A stretch of 64,000 nt of DNA, taken from assembly GCF_963422355.1 (NCBI RefSeq), contig NC_085093.1:300561-364560 (forward strand). Direction: 5' to 3'. Positions within the stretch are counted from its first letter, which is position 1. Each line of letters opens with the position of its first letter. The notes below the pieces were generated by a model that saw only the letters and a program-made list of their open reading frames with translations, did not search any database and was not told where the DNA came from. Origin of the DNA: Corticium candelabrum. Lineage: Eukaryota; Porifera; Homoscleromorpha; Homosclerophorida; Plakinidae. This document shows, one piece after another, positions 1 through 11,114 of the stretch. The position numbers and the translations under genes were made by a program.

Positions 1-757
1 CCACGTTTCATGATAGGACCTACCTTAAAAATCGTTTCCGTGTCCGACTACATGAGTCTAAGAATGATTCATGCAAGTGACCAAACTGCAAAGAAAATGC
101 TTCATGAACTTCCGTCGCCCCATCCTTTTGTAGTGTAGCTAGGGACTGTGTATACTTGACAACCAAGAAACACCTTCAGGAGTTGAATGCCACCTACAGT
201 CAAGTATTCACACGTCCCATACTTACAGTATATGACCAATCCTTTACTACACCAAGGGCGCAACTAGGCAAGTTTATATTAATTAATTAATTAACCTCTA
301 GGTTTCTCAGTCACGTGTGTGGCAAGTGCTTCACATGACATGTAAACGTGCGCTAGCTAAGTGAGAGAACAGTGGTCAAAGAGGACTTCTTCTGTTCGGT
401 AACCGCAAGCAGAATGCCCAATCTTTTCTGTTATCTACTAATACTAACTGATACACCAAGCAAAATTTTTGTAACGCCACACCCATTTTATTTACCGAGT
501 TGTGCCTAGTTACGCCACTGCTACACTGTGCTGCATCTAACACTGTTGATAGTCAATGTTTGCCGATATCAATGTCTATGTCAGTAAATACCATACCACT
601 GTCGTTACAATGGAACTGAGTGCATACCTAGACTGTACATTTCAATTGTCTTGATCACGATCGCAAAACGACGACTACCTATACCAGGCCTATAAACGTA
701 ATCTAAACTACTAGGAAGTTTGCATGTTTACTTCCATGACAGGGTTTCAACAAATCT
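1..757. repeat. Dispersed repeat, copy A (interrupted by a MITE)
   Basis: This stretch closely matches 22590-23058 in the same orientation. The shared part includes the block starting at the first bases of the window and the block at about 521-745. Copy A is cut by the left edge of the window and by the insertion at 253-520. No coding potential is seen in either copy, so I cannot assign a class. The other copy starts further upstream with a motif like gccgagcgtagcgagg, which probably lies just outside the window here. Confidence 0.8.
253..520. mobile_element. MITE nested in the dispersed repeat
   Basis: A 268-bp insertion absent from the sister repeat copy near 22827. Its ends are inverted repeats: caagggcgcaactaggca on the left and the complement of cagtggcgtaactaggca on the right. 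It is flanked by the 6-bp direct repeat ctacac (247-252 and 521-526), and the uninterrupted sister copy carries ctacac once at the equivalent site. There is no ORF. The CAGTGGCG-type end looks hAT-like, but a 6-bp duplication is shorter than the usual 8 bp. Confidence 0.75.
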
Positions 758-893
758 AGCTAGGATTCCAAAGGCGGTCTGAAAACTTTATTGGATGTGT
801 TACTCCCAACTCGAGGCGCCTACGTATACCTTACAACTAGTCAATTATTGCATGACAGTAGTTGTTGTTGTTGTCAATTTTTGTTCTTGTTGT

Positions 894-925
<32 letters not shown>

Positions 926-931
926 ATAGTG

Positions 932-1006
932 GTGTGTGTGTGTGTGTGTGTGTGCGCACGCGCATGTCCGTGTGTGTGTGTGTGTGTGTGTGTCCGTGTC
1001 CGTGTG
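932..1006. repeat. Impure (GT)n microsatellite
   Basis: An alternating GT tract broken by GCGCAC and CCGT interruptions. It lies immediately 3' (in minus-strand sense) of the putative fourth exon of the carrier-like gene. Confidence 0.95.
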
Positions 1007-1127
1007 TCTAGAGGTTCACACAACACAATGATAACAAAAACAGCAAATCCACCGCACCTCCCAAAGAACTCAACGACACTTTCAAGTAGAACGGCGGCAT
1101 CTCTACACAAAAACAATCAAATCATAT

Positions 1128-2491
1128 AAAGAATGCACACCACCCCTCTAAAACGCGCCAAATAGGTGGTGCGAAGCGTGCTCAGCCAAGTGTTGATTCT
1201 AGTAATATAAAATACCTGTATACTTCATTATCAGTCACGATTTAGGGTCTGTCCCACCATTAACGTTGCAGGTGGCACAATAAATGCAGGTTGCTTACAT
1301 AAACCAACAGAACAGGAGTGGCTACGGCTAATTTGCAGAGAGTAGACTTCCGTTCTTGCGTACGCTAGCTAACTGCCTTGTTCGCGCAAAAATTATGGCG
1401 GCTGCTGATATTTACGCAAGCGTGTATGAGTTTGCTTTGGTCCCGATCCACAGTGTGATATCATCGATTTCATGCAGCGTCTAGGACTTATTTCAACAAC
1501 AACGAAGTTGCAACCCAACCTCTATCAATTAATATTAATCCCATCCGGGTAACTACACATTTGCAAAAAAAGAACAAGGTTTGTCAGCTTTTTACGTAAT
1601 TACCTACTACTGTTATAAGACAAGTTGAACTTACTATTACAACACAACTGTTTAGGTTAAACTGCAACGCTAGAAGAAGTTGAGAGACACCTACCTAGGG
1701 TACTGGATACCACTGGCTGATATCCAACGTGATGGCGGCAAAGGCTGCCGCGTGAGTTACGCCATAACGCTCCCGCCACATGAATTGATCCAAATATGAC
1801 GGCAGCATATGGCGATGGCACCCTTTCATTTTTTTCAGTTTTGTTTTCACTCGATTCCAATATGATTCAATATGTTGAGTGTGTACTCCAGTGCCAGGGT
1901 CCACAAAATTTAAAGAGTAGGTAACTGTCCTGTGAGCTGCCACCAGGGGGAGTGTGTTAATCCGATTGTACGCTCTCCATTTGTCAGAATGTACTATTGT
2001 GCCAGGCAGTACGTGTTGTGCTACATCGGTAAAAGTGTCGCAGCATCTCTTCTTAAAACTATTTCCATGTAACCCAGTGCTGGCTGCTGTGTTACATCAA
2101 CAATTCCAAAAACCCACACTGGGTCACGTGGTGCTGTTCCTCTGTGATGCTGTATAATTTCACAGGATAACTCTTAACAGTCAACAATGTAATGTTCAAT
2201 GCAATTATCTTCGGTTTGTGGGAAAAACAGGATTCGTCTATTTCAACAACGTTGGACTGAACTGGACCAATGCCACCAAGTCTAATAACATTTTGTTGGA
2301 GTTTCCGCGAGCACACATCTCTTAGGTACTGGTACATCTGAATGCCAGTGACTAGAGATACTTTACAAACATCCTTCATTTGAGACACAGGTGTCTCAAA
2401 ACACCAGTGGTAGATTACAAGTAACCAAGTTGTCAAAGGAACATTTGATTGTTGAAAAAATGAATCACGTCGAACTGAACTGAACTGAACT

Positions 2492-2569
<78 letters not shown>

Positions 2570-3120
2570 GAAGAATTTCTGTTTATAGTAATATAATGTT
2601 TTTAGGGTACCACATCTTGCAAACTAAAAATTACCGTTGCATTCTGCAGTTTTTTTCAGGAAACCTCCAAATATAACCGTCCTTGCATATTTTGAAACGA
2701 TTTTATTGCCATGGCCACACCATGACAGTTGTTGCATTGTGCTTGCCTTGAAATAAGTCCTCAACGCTGCATGAAATCGATGACATCACGCTGTGGATCA
2801 GGACCAAAGCAAACTCCATGCACCCTTGCGTAAATATCAGCAGCCGCCATAATTTTCGCGCGCGAACAAGGCAGGTAACTAGCGTACGCAAGAACGGATG
2901 TCTACTCTCTGCAAATTAGCCGTAGCCACTCCTGTCCTGTTGGTTTATGTAAGCAACCTGCATTTATTGTACCACCTGCAACGTTAATGGTGGGACAGAC
3001 CCTAAATCGTGACTGATAATGAGAGTATACGGGTATTTTATATTAATAGAATCAACACGTGGCTGAGCACGCTTCGCACCACCTATTTGGCACGTTTTAG
3101 AGGGGTGGTGAGCATTCTTT
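1128..3120 (-). mobile_element. Merlin/IS1016-type DNA transposon with about 370-bp terminal inverted repeats
   Basis: 1128-1497 and 2740-3120 are near-perfect inverted copies starting aaagaatgc(a/t)caccacccc. Between them, minus-strand reading gives pieces of an ISXO2/Merlin-family DDE transposase. The first catalytic region is EIDESCF (about 2235). The second is VHSDKWRAY (about 1985). The third is VHTQHIESYWNRVK (about 1880), followed by YLDQFMWRERYG (about 1760). The pieces lie in different frames, with at least two frameshifts, so this copy is dead. I see no clear target-site duplication. Terminal repeats this long are unusual for Merlin, whose ends are typically a few tens of bases. An (AT)n tract at 2495-2567 lies inside. 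Confidence 0.85.
2495..2567. repeat. (AT)n microsatellite inside the Merlin element
   Basis: An uninterrupted alternating AT run of about 73 bp. It is preceded by three to four copies of the pentamer gaact. Confidence 0.95.
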
Positions 3121-3945
3121 AGATGATCCAAACAATCAACAAACGCCCAGACCACAACCATTTTCCATTGCTCACGTACGTCCTCCAGTATCCTTCAAAA
3201 TTTTGTTCTTTGCAAACTCATAGACTCCCACTCTTGCCGTCGTGTACGTCAACTGCACCACCACATTGCAACGTGAAACAGAGCAAAGCACTCCACCCAA
3301 ATCACGAAATGCAATAGTCAACAGGTTACCTGCCGTGCCCATGACGCTGTCAGACCATTGTACAGCCCTCGGACACCATCAGTTCTCAAAACGTGGCCGA
3401 ACATGTTCAGCATCCCCTTCTGCGTCGACTGCTGTGTCTGTAAATGAACCTAACACAAACGCAGCGACTGATCTACGCACGTCCAAAGAGAAAACGACTC
3501 CAGAAACTATAGTGAGTAGGTCTACAAGTAGCTACCTTCACTAGATCGAGCGGATGAGTAAAGCAAACTGTCATACAGCCAGCGATTCCGCCTAGATACC
3601 ATCGCTGTGGTTTGACTTTAACTTGGACTTTGCCTCCGCTTGCCATGAGGACGAAAGATCTATCTGTTGAGTCGATCAGCACGACTCACTCAGTGCTTCC
3701 AACACGTGGCAGGTATATGTTGATTTTACGTTGTCATAGATTTCAATAGCGTCTGTATAAGTGTGGCTCTCTCTCACGTGACATAGTAATTGCTTTCACG
3801 TTTGTACCTTGCAGTCGATATAAAATGCAATTGCTTTAGAAACGTTCTATCAAGTTACATGACAATGCAAAGGATCAACATCTAATAGTTAACAGCATGT
3901 ATTGCAGGTAAGTAAGTAGCTCTATATGTGACCAGGGTATCATGA

Positions 3946-6900
3946 TCAGACCTCCGCTAATTCTGTATTCTTTAACTTAACTCCTCTTGATTTAGCAACC
4001 ACCAGATTTACTGCTTCTTCGAAAGACTTCAAAATAATCCTGGCACTAGGGAAGGTCAAACAGCAACAAATTAATTAATCTTCAATGGTTTTATGTAACT
4101 CATCTTACTCCTGCTCACTGATATTAGTCATGCTCTGATTGCCAACTGCAAGAATTTGATCTCCTATTTGTAGCTGCCTAGTCTATAACGGAAAGTCAGT
4201 TAGTAACTCTGATAACTAACAGTCCATTCAGTGTCCAATAATTACCACAGCTGCTGGAGAATCAGGCAAGACGGAACTAATGAAAATACCCGGAACAGGC
4301 ATGGGCATTGTCTGTAAAAGAAAGAAAAAATATGTAGAAAAATAAGAGAAGGTCAATTAGAGAGAAGCAGTAGGATGACACAAAATATTGTTATACTTAT
4401 GCCAGTATGTCATTTCAAGTAGCTGAACCATTAGTCAGAGTTGAGCAACGTGAAATAATACAAAAACGATTAAGTATATAGTCACAGAAAGACGAACAAA
4501 TATTTAAGAAAACAAATGAACCATCAGTGGTGAATAAAAATTGGTAATGTATAAAGTGTGAAAGTCGACTAACATTGCCATCCACAATGCCAAGCCCCAA
4601 ACCCTTGTGGTCTGGTTGCAGGTTCACAATAACAATGCTCTGTTGCACTTCACAGTCATCATCTTCTTGAGTCTCTACCTCTTCTTTCACTGTAGACAAT
4701 GTAGCAACAATATCACGTTTTCTCTTTCCTGCTTTTTTGCCTTTGTTGCTTTTCAATTGACTTGGGAGATTCTTCTTCGCGGTATCTTGATCCTCACACG
4801 ATACGTCTTCTGGTGGTGGTGACATCCCATCATCACTGTCATCTCCTAAAAGTAGGGCTGCTTTGGCCATCAATGCAACTACATCAGTGTCTCGGTCAGG
4901 CGTATCAGCACTGTGATATCGTAGGTCATCCTCATCATTTTCTGACTCGCTGCCATTTTCATCAGTGCCGTCATCATCACTATTGCTGTTTGAATCAGAC
5001 TCCAGATCTTTCACCATTTCATCAACATATGCCATACCATTCATCTGCAGTGGCTCGTGTCTCAACGAAGCACCTTCAAAAGTTACATTAATATTAGGCT
5101 CTGGGATCTCTTCACTTTCGTCACTGACTACCGCTGTTGAAAACACCAAGTTCATTTCAACTTCACCTTCATCGTCTTCCTCTCCCTCAGACACTACTTC
5201 CATCCCTGTCTCAACAGGAGAGGTAGAGGTAACATGACCATTAACAGGCTTTGTATGTGGTGATAACAATGGAGGGCATGTTGCTGGTACCAAAACAGTT
5301 TCTGCTGCTGGATTTGAAGATGGAACTTGTACCATTTGGTCATGTAGATATCCCGCTGCTGGTTCCAAAGATTGAGGTTCCGTTTCTACAGGTACATTAT
5401 CTGGTTCTGCTTCTTTGTTAGGTTTCTCAATGACAAAATTCATTTCTAGTTCACTACATTCTTCCTCCAAGTCCCCAGCGCCGTCACCATTTTGAACATT
5501 TTTTGGCTGCATTATTGTTTCTTCCACTAGTTGGGACAAAGTCTGTGACTGAGGAGACAATGGTGGTGTACTCGTGATACTGTTGTCTTCCAAATCCAGC
5601 TGAGGAACTGTTGGTGGTGTCGTTACACCAAGCCCTGCTCTGATCACAGTGTCATCATCCAATAGACTTTGTTCCAAAGACAATACAGAAGTTCTATAAA
5701 CAAAAAAGTGTTACCACATCACATAATGTAGCTCATAGAAACTAGTTTAGAGCCAGATTCTCCATTGTGTGTCACTTCAACTCAAGTTGACAACTGTGCA
5801 TTATTTTCATATAACAATAGATACTTACTCTTGTGTTTCAATACTCACGTCTTCCTCTGTTGCTAAGAGATAATGAAGAGTTTTACCAATGTTTCATTAA
5901 TTTAACGTTCACTAACCAGATCTGGTCACACATAGTTTCTGCAATTCTTCCACAAACAGTTGAAACCCTTCACCAGGAGGTAAATAGTCAAGATCAAGCC
6001 AAAACTGAGAAGCAGGAATGAATAAAGGCGGACAAGAGTCAAACTTTTCCAGTAATGAATCTAACAACAAACATCTTAGCTTCTCTAACAATTAATCTTC
6101 TAAATTAGCAGAACCTACCTTGATCATTCAACAACTCACAATCACCCTCAGACGGAGCCCAATGAGATGGTCGACTGCTGTCAGACGGCAGCTGATAATC
6201 TGACAAGAGATGATGCAGTTGAGCAGGATGCAGAGAAGGGAATTCCTTGCGGAGTGACCTCCAAGTCATCTACATTAATTAACATTCAGTCACATAATGG
6301 ATAATAAACTTAATGTGCACATAGATAGTCTGGACCTGTAACAAATGTTCTTTAGTTGTTGCTAGAAAGTCAGCAATAGTTGATAGTGTTGCTGTGTACT
6401 GCAAAAATTCCTTTCGCAATCCATTCTTCAAGGCCCATGCATCAAACAGATCCAAGCTACCACGAATTTGGACACCTTTCACCCAGTGGTAGAACTTAAT
6501 GCCTGCTCCTTTGTCCATCAAAGTATTAACAAGAGATGCATTGATAAAGAAGAACAAATTCGTGAACACCTACATCAATACCTTCAAGTGAGCGATCAAA
6601 GTGCATTAAGCACAACCATAAATAATAAAATACCTGCGCAATGATGCCTCTATTCAAGCAATATTCACTCATCAAATCATATACACTTTGCATGACATTA
6701 AGAACACTGTCAACATCTCGACTTGTCGCTACATTTGGCACTCCAGAGTCAAAGGGACTTCCCTCAATCAGTGATGGCAAAACAGAATAGAGAACCTTCA
6801 GCACATATACCCAATTCACATAAGAATAAGAGGAACACAAAAAACCCTGAATCTCCAAACCTTTGTTAGGGGATACAGAATCTGTTGGAATGCAAACTGC

Positions 6901-9861
6901 AGTACTTCTTCAAGTAATGACATGTTGTCTTGGACATCTTTACCAAGTAATTGTCGTAATGTCAACGGCAATGTAAACTGTGATTGTAGTGCACCATGGT
7001 GGGATGCACGTGCTGGCAATTGGATGCACAAGTAGTGCATAAGCTCAACCGCATTAGACATCCAAAAGATCGCTGGTTGAATATTGGGCAACAGGAAATT
7101 AACAGCCAAATGCACTTGACTAAGGCAACGTGTGAATTATTAACATATTGGTAACATATTTGGCAATAGGATTGCGACAACCATACCTATTTTTTAGTGA
7201 AGTCTCTTCAGACAAAAATCGTGTCTTCTCCTGTTGACACAACAACATTACTATATAGACATATATATAAGTCATGACATAATAATTTATAGACATACCC
7301 AAGCTACTTCTTGTATTAACTCAGCTAGTTTTCCAACCAGTTCTTGAGTCAATTTTAGTCCATGATGCTTATACGAATACTCGACCATCATAGCAAGCAG
7401 ATACGCAGGCGCAAGCTTACATGGCACAGACACTATGTCTGTATGTAAAACCACTTGCTCTATCAGAGCATCTTCATCAGTATTATGATACGAAAACGCA
7501 AGTCTCTCGTTTGCCCTTTGTCTCCCAGCGGCATCAGCAATGATGCCAGTTACGTGTAAACTACTAGCATCACCTGTGTTTACTTTTCTTGATGTCTGAG
7601 GTCGTATCATATCCGGAGATGGCTTTGTGCCACTGTTTACACCATCCACAATGTAAGATTGAGCACGGTCCTCCAACTGTGACAAAGAAGCTTTCTCCCA
7701 GTGTAGTCCCTGCATGATTTCTTGTGCCTGACTAGGATCTTTAAAAAGAAACAAATGATGGTTTCCAATGGAAAGTAAGTCCCCAGGTAAAATGGAGTTT
7801 GAAGAATCAATTTTAGCTCCATTTAATGCAATGTGTGCATTTTGCATTGGCTCAAGCCATGTCTGTGCCTCTTGCTCTGTTTGATGTTCCACACATTCTG
7901 GCCTTCTTTGGTGAATGAGGCAATGAACCGGAAGAATATCTGGTCCAGTCAGGGTAATATTATGGCGATTTGATCCAATGCCATCTTGAACATCAGCTCG
8001 ACCAACTGCTGTCACGTCTTCAATTAATCTGTAGATAAGAAACTCTCTAGCCTGATCGTAGCCTCGTAGATTCATCAAAAAAGGAACAGATGTTGGATGC
8101 TGGTAACAGCCAGAACCGAGAGAGTGATCAGGTACAGTAGACATCACATCATAGATAGAATGTCGACCAAACGGAGGCCTTCTACGCAGCTCAAATCTCC
8201 GTTCATAGCTGTCGCCTGGCTTCCACAATGTTTGAAGAATCATAGGGGTTTCATCTAGCTGTAATACACGAGAATAATGAGTTATCCAAGTCCTTGGAGT
8301 TGGTTCTGGTGACAAGCTGCCTCGAAGACCAGAGTCTGATGTTGGACTAACAATTGGTCGACTTTCTTCATTCCATTGTCCTATCACATCACAAAGAAGA
8401 TAGTCATCTTCGTCTCTCTTTTCTAGGTTATATCTCTCAAGAGCAGCCTTGACAATATCTATAGTTGTGGATGACTTGGTTGCAAGAACACTTTTGTATT
8501 GAGAATGGCTCTTGGGTGCAATGCCAACTCCATAAACTTGAAGCATTCCATGTTGTGTCATGTTTCTCATGTGCTGCTGAGCAAGCTGGTCTGCTGTCTT
8601 TGGCTCATATGTACTTTTGGCTCGACTGAATTTAAATGGTTTCCAAACTGATGACCTTTTGCTGTTTCCACCACTGGATGACATAACACCCTCCACTGAA
8701 TGCCTTGATCGACCTACCTTCCCCTTACTCTTTTCTCTCAAAACAACAGACTGATTTATTGGACTTTGATAAAGATGGCTACTTCTGTCAGTGTGGTCAC
8801 TTGAAATCGAGACATTTGACATGCTGTCTCGTCCATGGATCTGTCCTAGAGCACTACTACTGCTAATTGAACTAGTCAAGCTTATGGTGTCATGAGAAAT
8901 GTCTGAAGGTGTTCCTTGTCGTTTCACTATTGGGCATAATACAAACTTGGGCTCTTGCCTGTCAGTTGAATTAACTGCTACTTCAAGTGGTCGTTCATTA
9001 GAGAGCAGTACTCGTTCAACTAAATCAACAAGTCATAATAAACCAAGCAGAAGTATGACAGCCTTTGTCATTTGAACATTTCTTTTAAAATGTAAAATCA
9101 TAATAAAGACAATACAGGACATTAATATTATATTTACGCCTTTAGTTTTATATGAAATTAGTAATTAATTAAACCTACTGCCCAGTCATAAGCAACCACA
9201 AGCTGCATACCAAACACAGGCAGACAGGCATATTATTAACATTTAATTAAATAGACCACTCAGCAAAAGATCCCATTTAAATTAAATAAACACTAGAAGT
9301 TCAACTTTCTAAAATAACAAGTAAACTAGACCACTTGCATTGACCGACAGACAAACAGACCAAGATCAAACACCCACACACACACCAATAGACAAACAAA
9401 CAATCTAAACAAATTTAGCCCTTGACGCCAACTTACGACCACACACACGTACCTCCGTTAGTAACAACCGAAAGCTGATAGGACGTAGCAACTCCTTGTT
9501 CTCTGTTGAATTTCTCCAGTAAATGCGGTATCACTTCATCGGTCGATGCAGAGCTGTCTAAACGCACGGCCTTTGTCATTTCTTGATCGCCATCGAGAAA
9601 CGTGAAACGGAGAGCTCCGAGGTAACTGTCAGCGTCCTAGTCACACAAGAGATGGTGTTTACAGGTTGCCACCTCGTTAAGCTCCGCCCCCCAAGTGTGC
9701 GCACTTACGTCGCTCAGGTGGAGACGAAATAAATCGAGCGAATGTCGTTTGTTGTACTCGGCTACACGGTGGATGAGCTGCTCTCGTCGCTGGATTTCGA
9801 TTTCCTGCTCAGAATCAGCAGCAATCCGTTCTCCGATTTGCCGTGTAGGTTTTACGTCCAT
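3946..9861 (-). CDS. AFDN: Afadin (RA-RA-FHA-DIL-PDZ)
   Basis: Afadin links nectin-type adhesion and Rap/Ras GTPases to the actin cortex. The 14 coding exons are 9861-9709, 9636-9453, 9019-7299, 7230-7187, 7119-6861, 6795-6634, 6569-6336, 6269-6119, 6060-5917, 5862-5829, 5693-4574, 4311-4246, 4182-4109 and 4045-3946. They total 4446 nt (1481 residues) with every junction in phase. The N-terminus (NKRHSLDLFRLHL) and RA1 (about residues 50-135) match afadin. RA2 follows in exon 3 (TIDIVKAALERYNLEK), then an FHA-like region (DILPVHCLIHQRR) and a DIL domain across exons 3-9 (FWMSNAVELMHYL, LHPAQLHHLLSDYQLP). Exon 11 is a long acidic Ser/Asp/Glu-rich linker. The PDZ domain (GLGLGIVDGN, LQIGDQILAVGNQSM) spans exons 11-14 and the protein stops about 20 residues after it. 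The proline-rich and actin-binding tail of bilaterian afadin is absent. Confidence 0.93.
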
Positions 9862-11114
9862 CTAGCGTGATTAGCAGGCAAGAAAACGATTCGCTGTCGT
9901 CTTCAATTCTTTGTCACTGCACAACGGTACTTTTAGAGAAGAACAGAAGGCAAACATTCATACCAGTTATACGGGCTTTCTACTCTCCCGCCACTAATTT
10001 ACATACGACAAGACCGTCACTCTACTTTCAATGCTGATATTATATTTTAGTGAAAGTGCATTGAAGACTCACAACCCACGAGGATACAGGGATACAAGCA
10101 TTGCGTAAGTCGTGGAAAGTAAGCTACAACCACATATAAATAATGTTTCTAAAAATAATTAATGCAACAGTATAAATGTCAATAAAATCATTGATCTGCA
10201 AACTGCACTGTGCTACATAGATAGTGTATTGCTGCTTATGCCCGGATCCGTTAGATGTCAGAGCACTGTCCTAGCTTCCTCCTATTACAAGTTATGAAAA
10301 TCCATGTTGTGTAAACAGACCGTTAGCCAATTTCTAGCATACTAAAACGTAACTCTAGAACTAACTACTCAAGTTTCCACACTAAATCTAATAAAGTGAG
10401 ATTAGACTTTCAAAATTCTTCCATGATTACAGTACCTCCTGCTGTTTGCGTGGTTACAAGTTTCACTACTCTCAGCATTCTCCCCAACCACACATCCAGT
10501 TTCCAATTCCAACTGCCAATCTGTCCACATCCTCGTGATGTGACGTCATCAGTGGCGAGGAAATCACTACAGGTAATTATGCTCTGATTTATCTATTTAC
10601 TTATATAACTATTTATCTATTTATATATCTATTGCTAGCGCTGATCTACACAGAACACCACAAAATGACACAGTTACTAAATAAACCCAGACGTGTTTAA
10701 TTAATTACTTCAGTGAATACATATCATATTATCTATGCATGTGCACATTCTAAACGTCACATAATATCTCCATTTCACAATAAACCATAAATTACTGAGC
10801 ACCAAGTACATTAAACAGATGTGCTGTTTGCGTATAAAATTTAAAAAGGAACTCAGTCGAAGCTCAATAGCATCAACCAAACTACATATAAAATATCTGT
10901 ACATCCATCAATTAATAACAACACCCCACGTGAACCTGCTGAATGTGATCAAGATTGTATAACAAAATACTGTATACGTGATTCTTGTGACTTGAAACAT
11001 GACATCACAAACCACTATACTGGTGACCTCCCACAGGTGGACCAGTCGGTCTCTGAGTAGAATTCTCACTACACAATGCAATACAGTATGATCCAATTTA
11101 AGCGTGAAGAGTAA
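9862..11114. other. Intergenic spacer between afadin 5' end and SNX29 3' end
   Basis: About 1.25 kb, AT-rich. It should contain the afadin promoter (next to 9861) and the SNX29 3' UTR (next to 11115). I found no convincing exon, RNA gene or mobile element; the short ORFs have no recognisable content. Confidence 0.6.

Larger units (their letters stand above)
1015..3646 (-). pseudogene. Mitochondrial dicarboxylate carrier-like gene, split by a Merlin element and apparently decayed
   Basis: Minus-strand exons resemble SLC25A10 (mitochondrial inner-membrane dicarboxylate/phosphate exchange). Exon 1 (3646-3536) encodes 37 residues with the carrier signature HPLDLVK after RWYLGGIAGC. Exon 2 (3437-3330) gives TQQSTQKGMLNMF and RTDGVRGLYNGL. 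Exon 3 (3252-3180) gives LTYTTARVGVYEFAKN. All three have GT-AG ends and consistent phase. The exon 1/2 junction lacks about four residues (VHLQ in relatives). The next plausible exon (from 1102) begins MPPFYLKVSLSSLGG but soon leaves the family pattern, reaches a stop and runs into a GT tract. No later exons are visible to the left edge. The transposon at 1128-3120 sits in intron 3. It could still be a working gene whose last exons lie outside the window, but the degraded exon 4 argues for a pseudogene. Confidence 0.6.

Noticed and set aside
1657-2157. Several short ORFs on both strands
   Set aside because: They are frames and shadows of the broken Merlin transposase rather than separate genes.
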